Origin: Camillea tinctor
Taxonomy: Eukaryota > Ascomycota > Sordariomycetes > Xylariales > Xylariaceae
Assembly (NCBI GenBank): GCA_022578605.1
Contig: MU394051.1
Coordinates: 434,001-498,000 of the forward strand
Direction of reading: 5' to 3'
Length of the DNA: 64,000 nucleotides
Shown: positions 1-12,069 of the stretch, in pieces
Numbering within the stretch: the stretch's first letter is position 1
How the letters are laid out: each line of letters opens with the position of its first letter
Position numbers and translations under genes: made by a program
The notes under the pieces: generated by a model
Seen by the model: the letters and a program-made list of their open reading frames with translations, nothing else
Told to the model about the DNA's origin: nothing
Databases searched by the model: none

Positions 1-259
1 CAGGGCTCCGAGAGACATATATCAGATGACATAGGAAATACCAATACATGACAATACGCAATACATGATTGTTGTTCGTATAGCAAGAATCATAAAAAGC
101 AAAAGAAAAGAAAAAGCAAAAAACAACAAAAGCACTCGAACTCCGGCAGTGAATGAAAATCAATGCAAAATACCTCGCGGGTGTGTGGACATCGTCCATT
201 TCTAGAGAAGAGCTGTAGCTGGACATAGTGTCCTGGCGGGAAGCAACCATGGCCGTCAT
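1..259 (-). CDS. possible 5' exon of an unidentified gene, cut by the left edge
   Basis: Reading leftward from an ATG at 259 (or the ATG at 250, which has the better context GCCATGG), a short serine- and methionine-rich hydrophilic stretch runs to 174. There GAG is followed by GTATTT, a usable donor. Nothing clearly coding follows before the window ends, so the rest would lie outside. The same frame is also open upstream to about 390, where a CAG acceptor is possible, so the true first exon may be further right. I do not recognise the protein. It could be chance. Confidence 0.22.
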   Translation of the reverse strand, partial: MTAMVASRQDTMSSYSSSLEMDDVHTPARYFALIFIHCRSSSAFVVFCFFFSFAFYDSCYTNNNHVLRIVMYWYFLCHLIYVSRSP

Positions 260-2177
260 TGATCCTTGGGCAGTAGTCCTCTTGAATCCGTGGCAGCAAA
301 AACACAAGTTGGGATTGGCTTTTTCAACTTTGTCGACAGGATGTTGCACAGTGGTTTGGTTGATCTCCTGGGGAAAGTGGATGACAAAAAAACACCTAAC
401 GGGGAACAGATCCTTTCGCTGTTGTGTAATTTGTCTTGGGTATAGAGGGGGAGAATAGAAAAAAAAAAGACACGGCTGGAGAGTGGCGGCAGGTAGCGAG
501 ATATGATGAAGGATGAATGACGATTGGGTTGGCGGCTGTGAGGATTGGGCAGAAATGTTTTGGATTTTGGGCTGGAAAGTAGGAGGGAAGAATAGAAATT
601 GGGCATGGAGAGGGGACACCGGGGTTTTATTGTGTGGCATCAGATGAAATGAACGGGGCAGAGGGCAGAGATGACGGAAATGATGAAATCACCGGCAGGA
701 CCTTTCCTTGGTCCTCGCTGTCGTGTCCTGCCATTCCTGGCATCCAGGCCCGCATCGCAAGAAGGGACATCCCTGTAGCAGCTCTGTACGACACCCTGCA
801 GTCTGCTAGTTGTCAGTGGCCCCGCTTGCCCGCTCCTGGATTACCCCTCCTACTCTTGTGCCAGCCTTCACTATTGATTCGCTATCGCTGCCCACCTTTA
901 CCACCGTTACCACCGTCGCCAACCATCACTAAAACATCTAACTGCTCTAAAACCCACGGCCCGAGCCAACCGCTGCCAACTTTCATTTCCTGCCCTCCCC
1001 TCTGCTCCCATCTCTGCTCTTTCATTGCTTGTTGTGATATCCCACTAGGTCGTTGTAGTGGCCGCAGCTCATAATATGTGAGCAAGCCACCCCGACCCCT
1101 CTCTGTTCCGCGTCTGCCATAGGTCCGTGAGTCCTGTCGTCGAGTGTGTCTTGCTTCAGACGACGGCCATGTGGAGGCAGCTGAGAGTTGTCTACAGCCT
1201 ATCGAGCCTATCCGAGCCTATCCCATGCAGTGTGCCGCCATGTGATGAGGGATTACGGATGCAGCGACAACACATCGCTGCAGCACCAAGAACCGTGGAC
1301 CATATGAGCAACCCTCCTATCATCCCGCGAAGTAGGGGACAACCCCTCACTCTATCTCGCTAGCCGGGCGCAAGTCGCGCACGAAGCAGAAAATTTTTTC
1401 TTTTCTGCTCTCCTCTCTTGACCCTTCTTTTCTCACCTCGAAGGAAAAGGTCGTGGCTTCACCTGGCTTTATCTACGTTTTCCTCTTGAGCCCCCGGTGG
1501 CTGTTGCTCGACAGCCTGTCATTGTCGGTGAAGCTTCTTCGCTGGCTGCCAAGCTCTCTATTTGAACTTACGGTGAGTAATTATGTCGAAATTGTTTGTG
1601 CCGGTTGTCGCGGAAAGGTTCGGGTTCGCTTGTGAGTGTGAGCTGCTTACTGGCGAGTTTTCTCCCATCCATCCCACACACACTTCCCCCTCTCTCCTCT
1701 CCCTTACAAATGTGATTTCCTAGCAGCTCGCCAATGAGGCTCCCAGGCGACGAGCTCGACATGCCATGCGGGGATGTCAAAAATGACGCTATTGCCAACC
1801 TGAGGAAATCTCCGGCAAGGTCCTACATGGTCAAGCAGAGATCTATGTGATATACTACGTAGACGTGTCTTTTCCAGCTCATCGTGGCATGGTCTCCATC
1901 GTACGATGCGCGCAGTAGCTGTGTCTGTTGATCTGCTTATGTGACATGTTAGTTGGTTGGTGCTTGGCTGGTGCTTTGCTCCTCCTTCTCCTCCTCACGA
2001 CGTCATTGTCTTCTTTATTTTCACGTGGTGCATCGTTCTAGACCCCCCCAATTTGCCGGGTCCGGCTGTATGTGCAAGAATTACTTATTTCATCAAGGTC
2101 TCTGGTATCTAAAGTTTTATGGTTAACTGGTATGTACAGGCGAATGATTAATCTATTAGTCGCCGTAAGGCTCTGCT
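260..2177. other. intergenic, no supported gene
   Basis: Only short overlapping open frames of low coding quality occur here. The segments are CT-rich and A-rich, as in fungal upstream and downstream regions. I see no RNA gene or mobile element. Confidence 0.5.
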
Positions 2178-4180
2178 TCAACAACAAGCCTGAGCGAGGC
2201 GTGATTGAAACTCCAGGTAGTCGGCGGGTTTCGATCTGGGCCGTTTCTCTTCGTTTTCCCACACCGCCTCCTCCCAGAGCGCTCTCAATTCCAGTTCTCC
2301 GTCGAAGTCGTCTTCCCAGGCAAAGAGTCTGAGTACTGCTTTGGCTCCTTCCCAGGTCTTGATTCGCAATACCTGAGTCACAAGGCTGATCTTGTCTAAG
2401 TATATGTCCCTCACTACCTTCATCTGGCGCTTCTCCATCTCCGAATTGGTCCTCGCGGCCGTGGTGACACAAGCGCCAAACATGACTGTCCAGAACCACA
2501 GTGATTGGCTGTACTGGCCCCTCTGCATCGGGGCTTCAGTGCGGCACACGTCAGCTAGCAGCTGTTCGACGAACCAGTTCAGGATGAACGAGTCGACTGT
2601 GCTCTCCCGTAGGATGACGTACAGATAGAAGTAGCAGGCGATGAACCCCGACCTGCTGCAGTCCACTTGCCTAATGGGCGATAGAGCGTCGTGGTCGTAT
2701 GTGTGTGCATGCGGGGCCCGCTTGGCCATCACTTCGGACAATGGCTCGTCCGCGTCCTCCAATCCGCTTAACACGAGCATGCTGTATATTGGCCTGAGCG
2801 CAACACTGAGGATTGAGATGATCATTGACTGGTGGACATCGTCGGTACGGCTGATATCGTGGATATCCCATACCGGACGACTTGATACGCTACGTGCTGC
2901 CCTGTGCCGAACGAGTCAGTATTTTTTGTTTTCGTTGTTTTGAGGCTATGGCATGCGAGGCAACGACATACATAAGTATCATGCGTTGAAGCAGACCCAT
3001 CTTTTCTGGCAATCTGTCTCTCCCCTGGAGCTCTTTGATTCTCGCGAGACCCCGTAAATGGGATGATACTGCATCAACGGATCCCAATGCATTCTAGCGA
3101 TTGTAAGTATGATTCGCCAGGACAGAGACATGATGCTATATCATCGTAACACGTACCTCCACAACCGCGAGACTGGCAACGGCTGCGACGGTGCTTTCGT
3201 TGACGGCAGTCTCGGGATTCTTGAGTTGTTCATTGACGAACCGTATAGCTTGAAGTTTGTGGTAAAGGTATGGCACTCTGAATTGTTCAACATCGCCAAT
3301 GCACCATGCCCAGTGTAACGATGTCATGAGTAGCGCCGCATGGAGAAAGCCAGGATGCGACAAGGCTCTATGTATACTGTTCGACTACGCATTAGCCTTG
3401 TACGGACAGCCTTATGAGTAGGCGGCTCGATTCATTCCCGCGTCGCTCGACTTACATAAACGAGTCACTGTTTCTTTCGACTCGCGTCGTGTGTAACACT
3501 CGAGTATTCGTAACTATGTTTTGCATAGGTCAATATCCACTTGCGGAGTTTGGTCAGTTGGTAACACATAACAACTTACATAGTTGAAATAGAGACCGTG
3601 ATTTGTGGGGCATGTCAAGTGAGGTTCCGAGGAAGGGGTCGTTCAAGGTAAAATCGAGTGGATTTGAGTTTGGTTCCGGCACTGTGGGTTCCACCGATCT
3701 GGATACGGACCTCCCTCCGGCCTCCGTACAAGTGGAGCCTTCGTCACTATCCACCGGATAGCCGCATTCCCCACCATGTCGGAGACAGTATGTGCTGCGA
3801 CAGCAAATATCATCAGTAATCGGGACCTTACTTTCAACTGCTTTCATCGGCAGTGGTCGGGTGGGAAAGGGAAGTACGGGGTTCATTCAAGCGCACCACA
3901 TATCGTCAGCCGAGGTAGCTTTAGGCCGCCCGCAACCTAACGATGTCCGCTGCGCTGCGCGTTTCGTATACCCATTTACGCGGAACGCGCAACGCACAGC
4001 GCGTAACGTCCGCACCCGTCTCTGTACCCCGTATCCGTACCTGCGGTTCCTGCAACTCACTTACCAGAGTGGTTTCTTCTCGTCGCATCGTATATGCTTC
4101 GCCTTACAGGTTGAACAGCCATTCCTCGATCTCCTGTGAAACCTACGTTGGCGCTGCCGCTGAATCACGCTAGCAGTCAT
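2178..4180 (-). CDS. Zn2Cys6 fungal transcription factor, six exons
   Basis: Predicted 484-residue nuclear regulator. Exons on the minus strand: 4180-4065, 3794-3580, 3513-3456, 3376-3157, 3093-2972, 2901-2178; they sum to 485 codons. The zinc cluster is split by the first intron. Exon 1 gives C22, C25 and C32; Cys39 is completed across the junction; exon 2 gives C42 and C49. The result is the classic C-x2-C-x6-C-x6-C-x2-C-x6-C, with basic residues before it. Exon 4 carries SHPGFLHAALLMTSLHWAW, the start of the fungal-specific regulatory domain seen in Upc2/sterol-uptake-type regulators (family inference). The last exon has several hydrophobic helices. The first intron (270 nt) is longer than the others (roughly 63-79 nt). 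The target genes are unknown, and the gene lies far from the biosynthetic cluster. Exon 3 (58 nt) is the least certain part. Confidence 0.82.
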
Positions 4181-4955
4181 AGACATCTTAAATAAAAAGT
4201 TGTTCCGCGATGACGTAGGGTAGTTAGCTCGATTGTGTAAGGGAGGAAATAGTTTTTCTTTTGAAATATGCTCGGTTCTTTTTGTTATTGTCGTCGGCGG
4301 CTAGAATCTCTACTCCCCCTTACATTATATGTATGGCAAACTTAGCTGTCAGGCAGACAATTTCTGGGACACGAAAGCTGACGGGGGGATCTTTTTTTCA
4401 TGGAAACGAATGATTTCATCAACTAAGTACTTTGACAACAGCTGCGAATCCTGCAGAACCGGGTGAGATAATAAGCCCCACAACAAGTACTGCGGCTGGG
4501 GGGCAACTATTCACAGAAGGGTATGTAAGTCATCAAAGCCTTAGACTAGGGTTATTTAAGCTAATTATTCTGACAAGCAGATGCTCTTTTTAGGAGTAAT
4601 TTCGTACAGCAATTGAGCCGACTCTTCAACGGTAGGAAAAGTCGGGGGAACAAGATCTATGACCACTCACTACTGGGGACCTGTGTAACATCAGTGGGAA
4701 CACGAGGTCACTCGCGCGGCAATTTGTTGCGAATCAAGAGTTTCAGAGTCAGGTCTGCGAGATATGATAGTCTACAGGAATGTAGGCAACCATACACTTT
4801 CTTCCCCTTGCTCGATCACGAGCACTAATGTAGGGCTGGTTACAACCAACATACATAAAGAACCAAGAACCACACTGCCGGGGCAGCGAGCGGCGCACTG
4901 CCGTAAAAAGGCTGACAGAAAAGAGCCTTTATCCAATCTACCTATTACATTACAC

Positions 4956-5030
4956 AAACACACCCACATACACTCACACACATATACACTCATACACACA
5001 CACACACATACATACACACAAAACAGCACG
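4956..5030. repeat. CA-rich microsatellite
   Basis: Imperfect run of CA dinucleotides broken by TA and CCA units. Open frames across it are artefacts of the repeat. Confidence 0.85.
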
Positions 5031-6635
5031 CCATTGTAGAGGGACCAGGGACCAGGGACTGGGAACCGGGGACCGGAAATACTCTGGAAAAGGACAGGAC
5101 TTGCTGAGGGGGTGGCGGAGTGAGAAAGACTAAAGCAAACGTACGGCCAAGCAAAACAAGTGCGCCGAAATGCTGACGGAATTCACCTAAAAAGGAGCCA
5201 TGAGGTGACGATGGCTATGGGAGGTATGATGTCGTCTCATAGGTCAGCCGTGCGAACGCCATGCCAACTTTGCCTGGGGAGCTTTAATGAGTGCTTTAAC
5301 AGGCAGTGTGCTGATTGGTCGAACGCCTTGTGTTATGTCAGCTTTAGGTAGGATCAAAAGTTGTCGATGGCCCCCCGGTGATGGTGGTAGAGGTGGTAGT
5401 GGTGGTGGTCCCGGTGGTGGTTATCCGTCCATGTTCAAACCTCGGCTCGCTCATCGGTTACGGTGGACCCCGATCAATGATAAATGATCAATACGGGTAT
5501 GGATTTTCTCCTTTTTTACCTGGATTTCGACTCATACATACTACCGGGTATGGACTACAACCGTGGGGACCAGGTCCTGACCTTATGTATGAATTTCTGA
5601 AGCTATGTGGTTGGTCATACATATAGATGGTAGGTGGACTGTAGTCGGAAGGTAGGGGACCTCCTTAACTCAGGGTAGCAGTGTTAACTACTAAGACTTG
5701 TCAGCCTACATATGTAATACACTATTATCTACTGACTCCGTACTATGTAGATGATAGATCCATTATGTAGGCGCGGGGGGTCCACTGAGGTTACACAAGC
5801 CTGAGGATAACAAGGTAGGACAAGGTGTCACCAGGGCAGTTAGACGCGACATATCGTTACACACGGCATCCACTATTTAACACTTGCCGCCTTTTGTCCG
5901 TACCCGGCGGTGTCTTCGGCGGCATGGTGCGTAGTAAATGGCGGTCCATGGGTCTTTGTCAGCAGATATCATACGTTCGATCGCATATGTATGCATTGAC
6001 ATGGCTGCAGAGAGAAAGTAGAGATCGGGTCCCCGATGAGATACGCATATATTGTAGCTTATTTTCTGTGGGACCTTGTTGATAGGATTGATGAATCAAT
6101 GAAAGCGAACATAGACCAAGGGTGCTTTTCCGCAATACCCCAAGTCCGCACCAGTCAGAATCCCAGTTTTTCATCTTAACCCTTATTAGTGCATAATTGA
6201 CTTATATGAAGATAGCCGCCTTACTACTCTTTGCTATAACGTTCTGCCCACAAGCCAATGAAGTCTTGTCCTACATCATGTATCTATCTTAGGTAGGTAA
6301 CCTGAACCAATAGGGAACCCCTCAATATAGTTGAAGTAGGTGAGTTATATATTTCAAATACCTCTACACTAGCCTTAGGCAGGTTCCCCTACCTTACCGC
6401 TTAGGCATCGGAATCCGTCATTCCTCAGCACACTAGGTCTATGTATATAGTGCTCTAGCGAGTCGGTCGAAGCCACCGTCGTTTCGATCATTGTGATATC
6501 ACCTCAACATAGTTAATGTAGATGCTGGTATGGCTCTATGATTTATATTTGTAATGTATTATCATCTAGGAAGTGAACCGTCTACTCATATATATTCATA
6601 CTAACTCACCTAAGGTATTTCTTCGCTTAGATAGT

Positions 6636-6707
6636 GCCTACCTACTTAGGTATTGATCTCTGCCGTTCGTCCGCACCGGCATTTGATAGGTACCTACCTA
6701 CTTAGGT
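6636..6707. repeat. two copies of a TACCTACTTAGGT motif
   Basis: CCTACCTACTTAGGT occurs at 6637-6651 and again at 6693-6707. Relatives built from TAGGTA/TACCTA recur in other intergenic stretches of this window (about 20585, 21290, 42207). This looks like a dispersed intergenic motif, not a gene. Confidence 0.6.
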
Positions 6708-9426
6708 CGGTAGGATGTATGTGCCTGAGGTTAGGCGTACACATCTATATTTAACCATGTACATACATATATACATACATATATGTGCATAGATCCAATA
6801 GAAGCTAAGCAGGTACATCCTTATTAGCTAAGCTTGGTACGCTTAGACTACCTACATCAGTTATATTGATACGCGTCATAATTCCCGTGGGATTCATCGC
6901 CTTCGCGAACCTACTATCTATCTCTCTTTTCTTCTATCATGTGTTGGGCTTTTCCTGCGCCTAAACATGCGCTGTCACTTCAAGCACATACTAGCGCCCA
7001 GCTTCTTATTGATATGTTCCTAAGCCTGACCTGACCGGTGTACTACTAGACAAATAGTATAATGTACGTCTGTAGGTAGGTACTTAGTAAATGTGGGCTA
7101 AGACCAGGACCAGGCTGCTAGGCCATAAATAACATAACGTTCAAATGACCGGACCTCAAAAATGCTAATCAATGTCTGGTATTAGGTCTGTACTAATGTG
7201 AGTACATACATTATGTAACTAGTAACTTCCATGGGCGCTTCAGCTAATTCCAACTTGATTTAACATATGATTCGAACCGCAGTTTGCCGGTTGAAAACAT
7301 CTCTATGCATGAGGTCCATTCATTATCGGGAAGTGGCCGAGGCAGGGACAGCCTTAGTGGATTACAGGATTAGCCCTAGGTAGACTACGTTATTGAGTGG
7401 ATGGACAGACAGGAACCTTCCTTAAGGTTGGATCTCTCTTACCATGAGATAGAGTTTGTATGCACAGATCATTCATAGAACCTTCCACTCTGTTCCGAAT
7501 GGGAATTTCCCTTGGGAACTAGTGTTAGGTCGTACAAATCTTTTTTTTATACCTTTTTTCCTTTTTTAATCTAGACATCTGACTTTTCATTGGTTCATCT
7601 CTAGAAAGTCGTCATCCTATTCTGTCCTATCCCATCTCATCTTTTCCTTTCCCCCCTAACCCCTCCCTGCCACCTCCCACATCCCACTCTACCTAAAAAA
7701 AAAATGGTGCCCCAAATGAATATGATCATATTCTTTCACATCCATTAATTAGAATGCCGAGGGAAAGCGATCATCCTTTTTTTTCTTTCTTTTTCTTTTA
7801 CTACTATACACTAATCTACAGTAAAAAAACGACTTCACATGTCTATTGCCTATTACTTTAATCCAAGGCTTAAGGTCAGATTAACGTCTCATCGAGATAA
7901 TATCGGAAGGCTATCCCGTTGCCCCATCATCGTCGCAGCTCTCTCTCTTCCCCCTTCTTCCCTTTCGAACACGCTGGCAATAATGCTATCCCAACGCGAG
8001 GTCGCTGCAGAACATGCACCTCTCGTGCTCTATCGAACGGGCCCGGGCAGCAACGCACCGTTGGGCTTCTATTCTTGCTGCGCAACGCTTCCACGCTTCC
8101 TGCCCAATCCAGTCACACCCCGCAATGAAGCGTCACCGCTATTCGTCGGCCAGGGAGCCCCCCTGCAGCCCTGCAGTCGATGCCAGGTCATTTAGTATGA
8201 GGTGAGAGTTCTTTTCGGATTTCTTGGGCGACAACACGTAACAGAACAGAGGAAAGCTCCAAAGCTCCTGTCTGCCCAATGGTGCCCTACGCTGAATCGC
8301 CTGTAATCCCGTCCAATTGGAATCTGCCTACTATACCGTGATGCTAGGTGAGAATAGCCCGTTATGACCCCGACGACTTGCTTTTGGTTACAGGACCGCA
8401 TTCTTGCCAGGGTAGACCTAGAGCGCAGCAATAGCTCTACTGACTTGGCTGCTGGATTATGCTTCTTCGCGACTTGATCCTAGGTTGATCTTCGCCTAAT
8501 CTGAAGTCGGGAGACCCGTCCAGCCCTTTCTCGAACGGCTGAGACGACTTTGATGCGCCCCCATATTTTGCAGTGAGAAGAAGTCCATGATCTATGTGCG
8601 GTCCGCTTGGGAAGCTTGTAGCAAAGTCCGGGGCGACTTTCTATACTATCCTAGCCACGTTTGCCAGGGAGTGCCTTGTTACCGCGAGCCTCGTACTTCC
8701 GGGGTTTTGGCCAGATCGCTTAGTGGCAAATTTCCTGATAAACATCACGACATAAAGCGTCCCCCATCTCGGTCTCTTTTTCCTCTGTTGTTGTTTCGGT
8801 ATCATGTCATCAAGACTCTTCGTCTTCTCCAGAGTTGAGTGAAGAAGAAACCCTGATTGGAGTCCCCGTACATACTCCCCCCAGTATGATATAACTGCTT
8901 CCCATCCGGGACTGAGTTTGCTCTCCAAAGGATATCACCGAAGATCCCGCAGTATTATTAACTGTCACCTCTCTTCCCGGCTACCTGGACGTATTTGATT
9001 TCCATTTCCACCGTTACGGAGGCCAATCTTAGTTCATCCAGCGGATAGAACCACAATCACGGACCAAGGAAGATCGAAGGAGCTCTAGCCCAACTGCTTT
9101 ATTAGAAAAGAATTATTCCGGGAGGAGAAGAAGAAGCCAAAGCCAAAGCCATTTATTCCGGAAAAGCCAGGCACATCCCGGACAACTTGTGACCAGAACA
9201 AGTGCATTTTTTAATTTCATCTGATTTCTCTCTCTTTCGTCTTCTTAGCCGTGGATTTTCATTTGCCAATAAAGCCTTAGGAAGGAAATGGCCCAGCAGG
9301 AGATTCTGTACAGAACCTCTACCATGACCAACGGACCCTGGAACCCCTCGCGCAGGTGCGACCATTGAACAACACCCTAATCCCTGGTTGGGCATCGAAG
9401 CTGACTTTCTCTAAGTATCATTTACA

Positions 9427-10444
9427 ATGATAGCACATATCCAGTTAACCCACATGACAGCGGCTATCATCGGTCAAGGTAAGGGTTGCACGCGACAAAC
9501 CTTCCCCCTTTTACCGATGGACACAAGATAACACTAGATTGCAAAGTATATCGTACTCGTCCGGATCCGCTTCATCATACAGTTTAACGGCCAGTGTGCC
9601 GGTAGTAGGCACCGCACGGCCTGACCCCTCCTACTCTTCTCCGCCGGGTTTCCCCTCGAGATCGCCCAACGGCTACGGGGCCGGGGCTTCGGGGGCCGCT
9701 TATGGGTCTTACAAGAGCACGAGCTCGCAGGGTTGGGAAACGCAGGGCAGGTATTCGCCTTCGGACTCGGTTGATGATATATTTACTTCTCCCAACTTAT
9801 CGGATTATACCTTGGACAATGGGGCGGGTGCCACCTCGTCCAGCAAACCGAAGAGTTCCGGCAAGAGCCGCTCCCAACGGCGACCTTCTAATAGGGATGA
9901 GTTTGATGGGCCGCATCAATATTTAGCAAGACCACCACCAGAGTATGTGGCTATGCAAGAAAGGGAGCTCCCGCACCTTCCTACCAATCTCTTGGTGCAA
10001 GAGCAGGATAGTGTCCTGAACCAGGTAAACGATCGACTTTCGCAGTGCGCATTCGATTTCGTTGCCAAATATCAGTTTCCGATACCCCTCACTCAAGATA
10101 TGCGGCCCGTGGAGCGGCCCCAGGATCGCGAATGGACAGAATGGGTTTATTTGTTAAAGCGGCTGGCGACAAAGAGGCGGATACCCGCCCGGGTCCTTTA
10201 CAACGGCCAAATCAAACAGTTTGTTACGATCCTAGAAAACTCGCTAGAGATGCGACACGCCGCAAAGCACCAGTCGCGCCCATTAAAGGATGACCGGAAT
10301 ATTCTTCAGTTGATCAGTGCTGGCATCCAGGTTGCGAAGATTCTGAAAGACGCAGCCGCTATGGATTATTTGGATCGATTATACGTTTCAACAGAACAAC
10401 AAATTCAGGAACGAATGGCCGCAGCATCGGCCCGCTTCCGCTGA
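9427..10444 (+). CDS. conserved-looking hypothetical protein, two exons
   Basis: Exon 1 is 9427-9478 and exon 2 is 9528-10444, joining to 322 residues. The long exon-2 frame has no in-frame ATG near its start. The upstream ATG at 9427 (or 9454) joins in frame only if the intron runs from GTAAGG at 9479 to an AAG acceptor at 9527; the better-looking TAG at 9537 breaks the frame. The first 120 residues are Ser/Gly/Tyr/Pro-rich and probably disordered, with an RS/KS basic patch. From about residue 155 the protein is charged and helical, with WTEWVYLLKRLATKRRIP and a long C-terminal helix. I do not recognise the family; no catalytic motif, signal peptide or membrane segment is visible. It could be a scaffold or regulatory protein. 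Confidence 0.72.
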
Positions 10445-12069
10445 GTTAGTGCTATCAGGATAGCCGGCGATATAAACGTTTTCTCTTTTATGATTATTTA
10501 TTATTATATTTTATTTTCCTTCTTCTGTTTCCTATAACCCGACGGGATGGACACAATTTAGGAGCGTCGGGCAATATCTAGATTGACCCGTTCAGATATA
10601 CGTTTTTAAAACCAAGGAGAAGTATGTACGACACTGCAGCCGCGGGGATAGAGAATGAGTTACGAATATCTTTTCTTTTCTCTTTTCAATTTCAACTCTG
10701 GGTTTGTTTCATGAAGCAGAGCGAGGATTCCATTATGTCCGGGAGACGATGGACTGGTATTAAATTCCGTCGGACGACTACAGTTCTGTGGTGGAGTTCC
10801 AATTACCTAGCGACCGGCCGCGATGATGTATTGTACGCCTTTTTTCTGAAATGTCTGGTTCCCCACGCGATAATGTTTTCTTTGAGCGTTTAGAAAAGTC
10901 TCCAATTCTGCTCAATTGGACCTTGATGTATTGATGAATGTAGGTTTGGCGGTACAAGGGACTAAGCGAGGGCATTGTTGCATACCCGACAACTTGCAAT
11001 ACCAAGTCGGCGGCTATCTAGGTACTGATAAAATAGGGAAATCCATGTAAGACCAAAAAGAAAAAAAAAAGCAGAGAATTTTGAGACAAGAGGGGGGGGG
11101 AGGCTAGAGGGAATTGCACGCTCTCCGAAGGCAGAAGATGCCCCCCCCAATTCAACTCTTATATTATACACATACCTTGTTGTATACGAATACATACACA
11201 TAATCCGGGCGTAGGACCTTAGCAAACCTACATGCATCAGACCTGTCCGCCCATGGGAATGGGAGTGGAAGGTTGGACAATTCGACCTATGATCTTATCA
11301 TTAGGTACATTATCAACTTGACCTACATAGGTTCAATACTCCCAAACTGGCCATCGGTGACAGTGATATGTAGATGATAAGTATGACAAGTTGACAATTG
11401 CTTGAAGTGATGTATTAGGGCGACCCTGACTCGTTCCCTTTGGTCTTGGCGCGGCATGGATAGACAGGGATCGACGACAGAGATGGGCAAACTTGTATAC
11501 TCGATGCGTGGGCGATGCGACACCGACGGCTTAAAGAAGTATAGCGTATGGCATTTTCGTAGCAATCGGTCATCCCATCGAGTTTAGTTCCCAGCCCCAA
11601 CGTCTGTGGCGGAGCCTCTATATTAGAAACACCACCTTTGAGCAAGGCTATAATCCTCAGCTCTCCCAGATCCCAGATACCGACTGAGATCTGGTTCTCT
11701 TCTCTTTAATAGTACGCGGTTCTTCAAATTCAAACAATCCCTTCGTTGTCTATTTTGCGCCAGAAGAGAGCGAAAAGGGAACATCCACGTCTTACTGTGC
11801 CTTTTGAAATGACATGAGAATTCTCTCTAGCGACTATTAATTTCGATCATCTTACACCCCGCGGCTTACTGGGGACCCCGCGATCGTAAGCGCGAACACG
11901 GACCGGACAAGACGGGTAACTGACTAACGACACGTCGCGCAACCGAGTGGGACGTATAGTTCAGTTTGGATAGGTCCTTGGGAAGGCAAGAGAATTAACA
12001 ATATCTCATGACTGACTATTCTATCCGAGCTACTCCCTTACACGCCCATTTAGTTTAGTCACCGCAGCC
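10445..12069. other. intergenic, no supported gene
   Basis: A TA-rich 3' flank follows the preceding stop. A GC-richer segment at about 11870-11960 lies upstream of the next gene and is probably its promoter and 5' UTR. Short open frames on both strands are not convincing. Confidence 0.5.

Larger units (their letters stand above)
4181..9426. other. 5.2 kb gene-poor interval
   Basis: No open frame here has convincing coding character. The interval is AT-rich, with stops in all frames. It contains a CA-rich microsatellite near 4956-5030, copies of a TACCTACTTAGGT motif (6636-6651, 6691-6707), a CATA/TATA-rich stretch near 6759-6790 and T-rich tracts near 7545-7570. It may hold regulatory DNA or non-coding transcripts, but nothing specific can be supported. 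Confidence 0.5.

Noticed and set aside
634..1074. 146-codon open frame, Pro/Leu-rich
   Set aside because: Composition follows CT-rich DNA; no domain, and no supporting splice structure.
7839..8195. 118-codon open frame on the plus strand
   Set aside because: Overlapping frames of similar length, no recognisable motif, poor start context.
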